DNA from: Thermoplasmata archaeon
GTDB lineage: Archaea > Thermoplasmatota > Thermoplasmata > WALJ01
DNA: 12,050 nt
Reading direction: 5' to 3'
Assembly (NCBI GenBank): GCA_015522885.1
Contig: WALJ01000153.1
Coordinates: 1-12,050 of the forward strand
In this document: positions 1 through 6,029 of the stretch, in pieces
How positions within the stretch are numbered: the first letter of the stretch is position 1
Layout of the letters: every line of letters begins with the position of its first letter
Made by a program: the position numbers and the translations under genes
Notes under the pieces: model-generated
What the model was told of the DNA's origin: nothing
Database searches by the model: none
Seen by the model: the letters and a program-made list of their open reading frames with translations, nothing else

Positions 1-7
1 AGAGGAT

Positions 8-274
8 ATGGGCTATGTGGTTCTGCTTCATCCGAAGGCCAGCAGAGTCCTTGAGAATCTCGAAAAAACTGTTGGAGAGAGGATAAGAAAAAAGCTTCGC
101 GAGCTGTCCTCCAAACCGGAAAAAGGAGAACGGTTGAAGCATTCGGATTTCTGGCGCTTGAGAATCGGAGAGTATCGGGCCATCTATGAGATAGACTATA
201 AAAATCAGAAAGTAATCATCCTGTTTATCGGACACAGAAAAGAGGTTTATGATGATTTTTCAAGACTGGTCTGA
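8..274 (+). CDS. RelE/ParE-type toxin (toxin-antitoxin module)
   Basis: Complete 88-residue protein starting at ATG, preceded by a short purine-rich SD-like AGAGG at bases 1-5. It looks like a RelE/ParE-superfamily toxin: an N-terminal helical hairpin with the segment ASRVLENLEK, a charged middle region with many Lys/Arg, then the beta-sheet core WRLRIGEYRAIYEID (about residues 49-63) and the closing strand FIGHRKEVY (about 73-81). The Arg and Lys residues in these strands are those that contact mRNA and ribosome in RelE-type endonucleases; the family cleaves mRNA in the ribosomal A site. Length is typical for archaeal RelE. The partner antitoxin normally lies just upstream, which is outside the window; nothing downstream looks like one. 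Family assignment is firm; whether it acts as a RelE ribonuclease or a ParE-like gyrase poison cannot be told from sequence. Confidence 0.88.
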   Translation: MGYVVLLHPKASRVLENLEKTVGERIRKKLRELSSKPEKGERLKHSDFWRLRIGEYRAIYEIDYKNQKVIILFIGHRKEVYDDFSRLV

Positions 275-330
275 AAAACCGTCGTCTCCGCTTCTCCTGT
301 ATTCACACTCTAAGAAGAGCTGCTCTGGTA

Positions 331-351
331 CATAACTCGAAGCGAGTTATG
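331..351. repeat. 9-bp perfect inverted repeat with 3-nt loop
   Basis: Arms CATAACTCG (331-339) and CGAGTTATG (343-351) are exact reverse complements separated by AAG. The element lies between the toxin gene and the glycosyltransferase promoter, 57 bases after the toxin stop. It could be an RNA hairpin, a regulator binding site or the footprint of a mobile element. It is not followed by a T-run, so it does not look like a terminator. A smaller near-palindrome, AGAGCTGCTCT, lies just before it at 316-326. Confidence 0.7.
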
Positions 352-369
352 CAACACGGCAGAATATAG

Positions 370-383
370 GAAAGTTTTAAATA
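370..383 (+). promoter_or_regulatory. BRE/TATA promoter of the glycosyltransferase gene
   Basis: A purine-rich BRE-like GAAAG (370-374) is followed by the TATA element TTTTAAATA (375-383). Its centre near 379 places transcription start about 25-27 bases downstream, at about 404-410, exactly where the candidate start codons lie (TTG 404, ATG 410, ATG 413). No SD sequence precedes them. The arrangement predicts a leaderless mRNA and favours ATG 410 or 413 as the true start. Confidence 0.65.
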
Positions 384-392
384 CCGGTATTT
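379..392. promoter_or_regulatory. 14-bp perfect palindrome overlapping the TATA box (candidate operator)
   Basis: AAATACCGGTATTT is identical to its own reverse complement. It begins inside the TATA element and extends to about 12-18 bases before the predicted transcription start. A dimeric repressor bound here would compete with TBP. The palindrome is seen directly; the operator role is inference. Confidence 0.5.
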
Positions 393-409
393 GCTCTGCC
401 AATTTGGAT

Positions 410-2041
410 ATGATGGAAGACGACAATTACGATCTCAAAAAAAGGAAGAGGCTGTATAAGGTACCATTGATAGTCTCTATCTTCATTCTTGCTTTATTTG
501 CTCTCTGCGCTCTTATAGATATGAATTTGGCGGTTCTGGTGGGAACTCTTATAATTCTGCTCATTGTCTACAAGTCATTTATTAATCTCCCGTTATCTGT
601 ATACGCTCTCAGACAGATAAAGAGAAACGTGAAGACCGATTTCTTCCCTCAGATAGAAGATTCTTATGAAGACCTCTTTCATATAGTCCTTGTACCCGCA
701 TATAAAGAAGAAAAAAAGGAACTCTATGAGGAGACCGTTATTTCGGTTAAGAAATCCGGCATATCGGATAGCATAGCGGTCGCTTTTGTTCTGGAGCAGA
801 ATGATGAAAAAGCCCAGGATTTAGTAAGACAGCTTCAGAAGAAGTACAGCAATGTATTCATGATAGTCCATCCCCCGGAAAAAGGTATAGTCAGGGGAAA
901 GTCATCTGCAATGGCATACGCCGGAAAACTCATAGGCGCGGTGAGATACGAAAGAAACTTTGTTTTTCCAGATAAGGCAAGTGAAAAAACCATGGAATAT
1001 ACAAAGAATTTCATGGAGGGATTGAAGCCCCTTGTTGCCGACAAAGAGGTTGTCATTCACGACACAGACATAGATTTCTGGTTCCCGAGCGGTTATTTTG
1101 AGTACTTCACTTATAGATATCTTGGCGAAAAGAATAGAAAAAATGCCATCTTCCAGCCTATAATTGCCCTTATAAACAACTTGGACGGTATCAAATTCTT
1201 TTCAAGGAACATTGCACTTTCTACGACATATGACTCCATCGTAAGCAATTTTGGAGCCTTGATAAATACCAATTTTTCATCCTATGGCATCAGCCTCGAT
1301 CTCCTCGACAGGTGCGGTTATTGGAGGGCAGATGTTATACAGGAAGATTCATCTCTTTACTGGAAAGTAAGAACAAAGATTGGAAGAAAGAATATAAAAC
1401 TGGTGTCTCTGAAGATACCGATTTTTGGAAATGCCATAGAAGGCCGTACATGGAGAGAAGAGTTCGATTCCCAGTGGAAGCAACTCGCAAGGTGGGGTGT
1501 AGGCACCTCGGATATAGCGGATATATGGCTCTCCGACGCTCCTTTAACGGAGAAGCTCTCTTCCATTCCTTGGTGGATAAAGTTCCACGTTCTCTGGGAA
1601 ACAAGCGGGATCATAGGTCTGGGTGCCATGCTTCTCTCTATGTATACTGGATATGCTCCGATTCCGCCGATTCTGTTCTTTCTCTCATATTTGATAACCT
1701 TTGCAGGAATAAGCTCTACCACCAAGAAATTGCAGGGGATTGCTGCACATGAAAAGGATATCATATTTGGTCAGTCAGAGGAAGAGGTTCTTGTGGAATA
1801 TCTACCAATGCCTTCCTATGACGGAGCCTATCCCATACAGGTAGAGAATAGAATTCCCACCCCGGTTTTCGGCGCTTCAACTGCAACGGCGCTCTTCATA
1901 ATCACCGAGTCATCTAAGAGAACCATACTCTGGATTGACATAGGATACATAGGGGCCCTATCAGTATCGAGTATATGTGCTCTTCACGGAGCTTACAGGG
2001 CGTTCAAATACGATCTGAAATATACGGTCTCTCCCAAATAA
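410..2041 (+). CDS. Membrane-anchored processive-type family 2 glycosyltransferase
   Basis: GT2-fold enzyme of about 543 residues. Positions are counted from the TTG at 404. Two N-terminal membrane segments (about 20-38 and 42-60) precede a cytosolic catalytic domain with the nucleotide-sugar entry motif VPAYKE (97-102), the metal-binding DTD (220-222), a catalytic-base motif QED (313-315) and QLARW (360-364), which fits the QxxRW signature of cellulose/hyaluronan/chitin-synthase-like transferases. At least two further membrane segments follow (about 397-415 and 420-438), with hydrophobic stretches near 488-502 and 508-527. The D / DxD / ED / QxxRW set suggests transfer of several sugars with export, or transfer to a lipid carrier; sugar and acceptor cannot be read. 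The start is set at ATG 410 because the TATA box predicts a leaderless transcript there. The gene is AT-rich relative to the minus-strand operons and stands alone. Its stop codon directly abuts the stop of the converging S-adenosylhomocysteine hydrolase gene. Confidence 0.82.
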   Translation: MMEDDNYDLKKRKRLYKVPLIVSIFILALFALCALIDMNLAVLVGTLIILLIVYKSFINLPLSVYALRQIKRNVKTDFFPQIEDSYEDLFHIVLVPAYKEEKKELYEETVISVKKSGISDSIAVAFVLEQNDEKAQDLVRQLQKKYSNVFMIVHPPEKGIVRGKSSAMAYAGKLIGAVRYERNFVFPDKASEKTMEYTKNFMEGLKPLVADKEVVIHDTDIDFWFPSGYFEYFTYRYLGEKNRKNAIFQPIIALINNLDGIKFFSRNIALSTTYDSIVSNFGALINTNFSSYGISLDLLDRCGYWRADVIQEDSSLYWKVRTKIGRKNIKLVSLKIPIFGNAIEGRTWREEFDSQWKQLARWGVGTSDIADIWLSDAPLTEKLSSIPWWIKFHVLWETSGIIGLGAMLLSMYTGYAPIPPILFFLSYLITFAGISSTTKKLQGIAAHEKDIIFGQSEEEVLVEYLPMPSYDGAYPIQVENRIPTPVFGASTATALFIITESSKRTILWIDIGYIGALSVSSICALHGAYRAFKYDLKYTVSPK

Positions 2042-3277
2042 CTATGTCCCTTCCCTCCAGTCGTTCACATATTTTATCTGCTCCGGCGTAAGCCGGTCTA
2101 TGTGTATTCCTATGGATCTGAGTTTTATCCCCGCAACCTTTTCATCTATTTCATAAGGCACCTGATAGACCTTTTTCTCCATTTTCTCGTGGTTTTTCGC
2201 TATATGAGCCGCACTGAGGGCCTGTATCGCAAAGCTCATGTCCATTATCTCCACGGGATGCCCCTGACCTGCGGCAAGGTTTATCAGTCGGCCTTCTCCG
2301 AGAAGATAGAGCTTCTTTCCGTTCCTAAGGGTGTATTCATCTACGAAGTCTCTTACTCTCCGCTTTTCCACGGACATCTCTTCAAGGTCTTTTTTCGATA
2401 TCTCGTTGTCAAAATGGCCCGAATTGGCAAGAACCGCACCGTCTTTTATGACTTCAAAGTGCTCCTTTCTGACTATGTCCTTGCAGCCGGTAACCGACAC
2501 GATGAAATCAGCCTGTTTCGCCGCTTCTATCATGGGCATAACCCTGAACCCGTCCATTCTGGCCTCTATCGCCTTTATCGGGTCAACCTCCGTAACTATG
2601 ACATCCGCGCCGAGACCCTTGGCCCTCATGGCTATTCCTCTTCCGCACCATCCGTAACCTCCGACAACGAAGCTCTTGCCCGCTATCAGAAGGTTTGTGG
2701 CCGTGAATATCCCGTCGAATGTGCTCTGCCCCGTGCCATATCTGTTGTCGAACAGGTGCTTCATATAAGCATCGTTCACATCTATGACCGGAAACTTCAG
2801 TTCTCCATCCTTTTCAAGGGCTCTCAGCCGGATTACTCCTGTGGTCGTCTCCTCGTTTGCACCCCATATCCCGCTCAAAAGTTCCTTTCTCCCGGTGTGC
2901 AGTAGGAAAATGAGGTCCGAACCGTCATCGATGACAATCTGCGGCCTCAAATCCAGAACATGTTTGAGATTTTCATAGTATTCCTCATTGCTCTCTCCCT
3001 TCTTTGCAAAGGTCTCGAGGCCGTATTCCTCATTTAAAGCCGCGGCAACGGAGTCATCCGTGGACAGCGGGTTGCAGGAGGCCAGCCTCACCTTTGCCCC
3101 TGCCTCCGCCAGAGTGAGGGCCAATATCCCCGTCTTTGCTTCAACATGAAGGGCCATCGACATTCTTACACCTTCCAGCACCCCGTAATCTTTCAGCTCT
3201 TTTCTTACGGCTTTCATCACATCCATGTGCTCTCTCGCCCATTCCAGTCTGAGAATTCCTCTTTTTAATATATCCAT
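2042..3277 (-). CDS. ahcY: S-adenosylhomocysteine (or S-inosylhomocysteine) hydrolase
   Basis: 411-residue NAD-dependent hydrolase that splits S-adenosylhomocysteine into homocysteine and adenosine, removing the inhibitory product of methyltransferases. Family landmarks are present: LHVEAKTG (43-50), CNPLSTDD (68-75), the DDG aspartates (117-119), EETTTG (142-147), the catalytic Lys and Asp/Asn in MKHLFDN (172-178), YGTGQS (180-185), the Rossmann motif GGYGWCGRG (206-214), and NSGHFDNE (285-292). It is the short archaeal form without the extended bacterial/eukaryotic C terminus. Some methanogen homologues prefer S-inosylhomocysteine, so the true substrate is open. It is the last gene of its operon, starting 4 bases after the transaldolase stop, with an SD-like AAGTGAT that contains that stop codon. 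The pairing with sugar-phosphate genes may reflect shared nucleoside/ribose metabolism, but that is inference. Confidence 0.95.
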   Translation of the reverse strand: MDILKRGILRLEWAREHMDVMKAVRKELKDYGVLEGVRMSMALHVEAKTGILALTLAEAGAKVRLASCNPLSTDDSVAAALNEEYGLETFAKKGESNEEYYENLKHVLDLRPQIVIDDGSDLIFLLHTGRKELLSGIWGANEETTTGVIRLRALEKDGELKFPVIDVNDAYMKHLFDNRYGTGQSTFDGIFTATNLLIAGKSFVVGGYGWCGRGIAMRAKGLGADVIVTEVDPIKAIEARMDGFRVMPMIEAAKQADFIVSVTGCKDIVRKEHFEVIKDGAVLANSGHFDNEISKKDLEEMSVEKRRVRDFVDEYTLRNGKKLYLLGEGRLINLAAGQGHPVEIMDMSFAIQALSAAHIAKNHEKMEKKVYQVPYEIDEKVAGIKLRSIGIHIDRLTPEQIKYVNDWREGT

Positions 3278-3281
3278 GATA

Positions 3282-3926
3282 TCACTTGGGAACCTTTTCC
3301 CAATCTTTCAGAAATCTGTCTATGCCTTCGTCTGTCTTTGGGTGCTTTACCATCTTCTCAAGCACGGAGAACGGGACGGTTGCTATGTCCGCACCCATCA
3401 ATGCCGCTTCCAGAACATGCAGCGGATGCCTCACGCTTGCAACTATGACCTCCGTTTCAAAGCCGTAATTGCCTATCATGTCCAGAATCTGGGCCACAAT
3501 TTCCATCCCGTTGTGTCCTATGTCGTCAAGCCTTCCGACGAATGGGCTTACATAGGTGGCGCCGGCTTTCATGGCCAGAAGTGCCTGATTTGCAGAGAAG
3601 ACAAGGGTTACATTGGTCTTTATCCCTTCCGAGCTCAGTGTTTTGACAGCTTTCAATCCTTCGACTGTCATGGGTATCTTGATGACTATGTTCTTATGGA
3701 TTTTTGCGAGGTCCCTCGCTTCTTTCACCATTCCGTCCGCATCAAGGCTTATTACCTCGGCGCTTATCGGTCCGTCAACTATCTCGCAAATTTCTCTTAC
3801 GACTCCCCTGAAGTCTCTGCCTTCTCTCGCTATGAGACTTGGATTTGTGGTGACTCCGTCTACTATGCCCCACGAAGCCGCTTCCCGGATATGCTCGACA
3901 TTCGCAGTATCAAGAAATATTTTCAT
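3282..3926 (-). CDS. tal: Transaldolase, short (TalC/FSA-like) subfamily
   Basis: 214-residue single-domain (beta/alpha)8 aldolase that moves a dihydroxyacetone unit between sugar phosphates through a Schiff-base lysine. Visible features are D6 in FLDTAN, TTNPS (26-30), the Schiff-base K83 in VIKIP, and SVRHP (164-168). Two positions separate transaldolase from fructose-6-phosphate aldolase in this family. The residue matching Gln59 of E. coli FSA is Glu57 here (SAEVIS), and the one matching Tyr131 is Phe129 (SPFVGR). Both are the transaldolase state, so I call transaldolase rather than FSA; the alignment was done from memory. The SD AGGAGG lies 6 bases before the ATG and overlaps the stop of the transketolase C-half gene. 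With the split transketolase it completes a non-oxidative pentose phosphate pathway. Confidence 0.93.
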   Translation of the reverse strand: MKIFLDTANVEHIREAASWGIVDGVTTNPSLIAREGRDFRGVVREICEIVDGPISAEVISLDADGMVKEARDLAKIHKNIVIKIPMTVEGLKAVKTLSSEGIKTNVTLVFSANQALLAMKAGATYVSPFVGRLDDIGHNGMEIVAQILDMIGNYGFETEVIVASVRHPLHVLEAALMGADIATVPFSVLEKMVKHPKTDEGIDRFLKDWEKVPK

Positions 3927-3936
3927 TTTATTCCTC

Positions 3937-4875
3937 CTATTTTTGTTTTATTACGTCTTCTACCGCCGAAACTATGTCATCCGGCGTTAATCCGTATTTT
4001 ATCATCAGTTCGTTCCATTCCCCCGATTCCCCAAAGGTATCCGGTATTCCGACCCTTTTGAGCGGAACAGGGTACTTTTCTCCGAGGGTTATTGCTACGG
4101 AATTCCCGAGGCCAAATATCACGCTGTGCTCCTCTGCTGTTACCACGGCACCGGTCTTCTTGGCTGCCATCAACGTGGTCGTGCTGTCCAGAGGTTTTAT
4201 GGTACTCATATTCACGACCATCGCTTCTATTCCTTCGAGTCTCAGCATCTCCGCTGCTTTAAGAGCCTGTGAAACCATTATTCCGGTTGCTATGATGGTG
4301 ACATCGCTTCCTTCCCGCATCATGCTGGCTTTTCCTATCTTGAAATTGTCGCCTTCATCGGTTATCGTAGGAACATCCGAACGGCCCATTCTCATGTAAT
4401 ACGGCCCTTCTTCCTCTATTATTGCCCTTACAGCCTTTTTTGTTTCTATTGCATCCACAGGCACGACCACTTTCATGTTTGGTATGACCTTCATGAGCGC
4501 TATGTCCTCGGCGGTTTGATGCGAGGCACCGTCACCTCCGACGGTTATTCCTGCATGGGATGCCACTATTTTCACATTTAATGCCGGATATGCTATCGAC
4601 TGTCTGACCTGATCATAGCACCTTCCGGTAGCGAATACGGCAAACGTGCTGGCAACAACGGTTTTTCCAGATGCCGCAAGGCCTGCCGCCACACCCATCA
4701 TGTTCGCTTCCGCGATACCGCAGTTGAAAAAGCGCTCCGGGAACTCTTTCTCGAAGAAGCTGGTTTTGGTGGATGAAGAGAGGTCCGCACCGAGAACGAC
4801 GAGGTCTTTGTTCTCTTTCCCTATTTCCACCAGTGTTTTGCCAAACGCAATTCTCTGACTCGCCATCTCCCACAT
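3937..4875 (-). CDS. Transketolase, C-terminal (pyrimidine-binding) subunit
   Basis: 312-residue half of a split transketolase, carrying the pyrimidine-binding and C-terminal domains. Positions are from ATG 4875. GIAEANM (53-59) contains Glu56, the glutamate that activates the thiamine pyrophosphate aminopyrimidine ring. HAGITVGGDGASHQ (107-120) supplies substrate-binding histidines, and a nucleotide-fold C-terminal domain follows from about residue 180. The enzyme transfers two-carbon ketol units between sugar phosphates as a complex with the N-terminal subunit. The start is ATG 4875 because SD GGAGGTG (4889-4883) is then 7 bases away, and this ATG shares its A with the TGA stop of the N-subunit gene, implying translational coupling. 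GTG 4878 and ATG 4866 (MASQ...) are possible alternatives. Split transketolases are common in archaea and some bacteria, so this is not a broken gene. Confidence 0.94.
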   Translation of the reverse strand: MWEMASQRIAFGKTLVEIGKENKDLVVLGADLSSSTKTSFFEKEFPERFFNCGIAEANMMGVAAGLAASGKTVVASTFAVFATGRCYDQVRQSIAYPALNVKIVASHAGITVGGDGASHQTAEDIALMKVIPNMKVVVPVDAIETKKAVRAIIEEEGPYYMRMGRSDVPTITDEGDNFKIGKASMMREGSDVTIIATGIMVSQALKAAEMLRLEGIEAMVVNMSTIKPLDSTTTLMAAKKTGAVVTAEEHSVIFGLGNSVAITLGEKYPVPLKRVGIPDTFGESGEWNELMIKYGLTPDDIVSAVEDVIKQK

Positions 4876-5738
4876 CACTCACCACCTCCCAGATTTCCCA
4901 TAATCTCCTTTCTCTCCTCATCCAGCTCCTTTATCGCTATCTCGTATTCTTCATCGTTCGGAGGTTTTCCGTGAAAGTGCACCGCTCCTTCCATGAAAGA
5001 GACCCCTTTGCCCTTAACCGTGTGCGCTATTATCATCACCGGTTTTCCTTTAACCGTTTTCGCCCATTCCACGGCCTCTGTAATCTCGTTGAAATTATGA
5101 CCGTTTATCTCCCTCACCTCCCATCCGAAGGCCTTCCACTTGTCCGCTATCGGTTCTATGGACATCACGGTTTCGGTCTCTCCGTCAATCTGCAGTTTAT
5201 TACGGTCAAGAAAGACTATGAGGTTGTCGAGTTTGTTGTGCGAGGCGAACATAGCGGCCTCCCATATCTGCCCTTCCTCTATCTCCCCGTCACCGAGCAT
5301 TGCATAAACATTGTACAGCTTTCTGTCAAGCCTTGCGGCCAGTGCCATCCCGTTGGCTATGGAAAGTCCCTGTCCCAGAGAGCCTGTGGATGCTTCTATG
5401 CCGGGAAGCTTTCTCATGTCGGGGTGTCCCTGCAGTCTCGAGCCTATCTTTCTCAGCGTCAGGAGCTCTTCCACGGGAAAAACACCTTTTTCTGCAAGCA
5501 CGGCATATAAGGCAGGAGCGGCGTGCCCTTTTGAAAGTACAAATCTGTCTCTATCTTCCCATTTGGGGTTCTTTGCATCGTATTTCATTATGTGAAAGTA
5601 CAGTGCAACGAGTATGTCGGTTGCGGAAAGCGAGCCCCCAGGGTGTCCCGAACCGGCGTTGTAGACCATCTCTATGATGTGCCTTCGGACAGCATTTGCC
5701 TTTAGAGACAGGTCTCGAAGTTCCTCTTTTTTAAGCAT
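4875..5738 (-). CDS. Transketolase, N-terminal (pyrophosphate-binding) subunit
   Basis: 287-residue half of a split transketolase with the thiamine-pyrophosphate domain. Motifs are GSGHPGGSLS (29-38), SKGHAAPALYA (69-79), the substrate/cofactor loop TGSLGQGL (118-125), and the metal/TPP motif GDGEIEEGQ (149-157) closed by the Asn in DRNK (178-181). Together with the C subunit it gives about 600 residues, against roughly 660 for the single-chain enzyme. The role is ketol transfer among xylulose 5-phosphate, ribose 5-phosphate, erythrose 4-phosphate and fructose 6-phosphate. It starts 10 bases after the coiled-coil gene with a modest SD (GGTG). Its C-terminal Gly-Gly-Gly-Glu is encoded by the very bases that form the SD of the downstream subunit, so the end of this gene is constrained twice. 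Confidence 0.95.
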   Translation of the reverse strand: MLKKEELRDLSLKANAVRRHIIEMVYNAGSGHPGGSLSATDILVALYFHIMKYDAKNPKWEDRDRFVLSKGHAAPALYAVLAEKGVFPVEELLTLRKIGSRLQGHPDMRKLPGIEASTGSLGQGLSIANGMALAARLDRKLYNVYAMLGDGEIEEGQIWEAAMFASHNKLDNLIVFLDRNKLQIDGETETVMSIEPIADKWKAFGWEVREINGHNFNEITEAVEWAKTVKGKPVMIIAHTVKGKGVSFMEGAVHFHGKPPNDEEYEIAIKELDEERKEIMGNLGGGE

Positions 5739-5748
5739 CTACGCACCG

Positions 5749-5982
5749 TCAGTATCTTTCGGTCTTTCCTTCCAGCTGGTTTGCCTTCTGCTCAAGTCGG
5801 TTTGCCTTTTCCTTCAGCTTCCTTACCTGTGTCTCGTATTTTCTTATCTTTTCTTCATATTTTGCTATTTTAAGTCTTAGTTTCTTCGCCTTTTTCCTCA
5901 ATTTGAGTATCTCGTTCATCCTCTCTAAGCTCCGCGCCATCATCTTTGCGTTCTGCTTCGCAGATTTAACATCACTGCTCAT
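5749..5982 (-). CDS. Small, very basic coiled-coil protein of unknown function
   Basis: 77 residues, with about 25 Lys/Arg against about 10 Asp/Glu (net near +15). From residue 25 to 70 it is an unbroken heptad pattern: a positions I25 A32 I39 I46 V53 A60 A67, d positions L28 L35 Y42 Y49 L56 L63 L70. There are no cysteines, no membrane segment and no signal peptide. SD GAGGTGA (5993-5987) lies 4 bases before ATG, and the gene is tightly followed by the transketolase genes, so it is probably real and the first gene of that operon. I do not recognise a family. Possibilities are a dimeric or tetrameric scaffold, a nucleic-acid-associated helix, or a tether for the split enzyme. The two tyrosines and alanines in the core suggest specific rather than generic packing. 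Confidence 0.75.
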   Translation of the reverse strand: MSSDVKSAKQNAKMMARSLERMNEILKLRKKAKKLRLKIAKYEEKIRKYETQVRKLKEKANRLEQKANQLEGKTERY

Positions 5983-6010
5983 GGTTTCACCTCGTGGTCA
6001 TCACTCCGCT

Positions 6011-6024
6011 CATATAAGTTTTTG
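6011..6024 (-). promoter_or_regulatory. TATA-like promoter of the coiled-coil/transketolase operon
   Basis: Minus-strand CAAAAACTTATATG lies in the 47-base gap between the nitrilase stop and the coiled-coil start. The TTATAT centre near 6014 predicts transcription start at about 5988-5993, giving a leader of only a few bases around the SD. It is the only TATA-like element in the gap, but the spacing is slightly tight, and readthrough from the upstream operon is also possible since no T-run terminator follows the nitrilase gene. Confidence 0.45.
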
Positions 6025-6029
6025 TCCCC

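Noticed and set aside
316..326. AGAGCTGCTCT near-palindrome as a separate regulatory site.
   Set aside because: Only 5-bp arms around one base; too short to support alone, so it is mentioned only as context of the larger inverted repeat.
404..409. TTG at 404 as the glycosyltransferase start.
   Set aside because: It adds only two residues, has no SD, and two ATG codons follow at 410 and 413 at the right distance from the TATA box. It cannot be excluded strictly.
2102..2905. Long plus-strand open frame opposite the S-adenosylhomocysteine hydrolase gene.
   Set aside because: It lies fully antisense to a clear enzyme gene, and its translation shows no family motifs or SD; it is a shadow frame.
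3225..4061. Long plus-strand open frame opposite transaldolase.
   Set aside because: Antisense shadow with low-complexity, implausible composition; the minus-strand enzyme is unambiguous.
4876..4878. GTG start for the transketolase C subunit.
   Set aside because: The ATG one codon later overlaps the upstream TGA and has better SD spacing (7 instead of 4).
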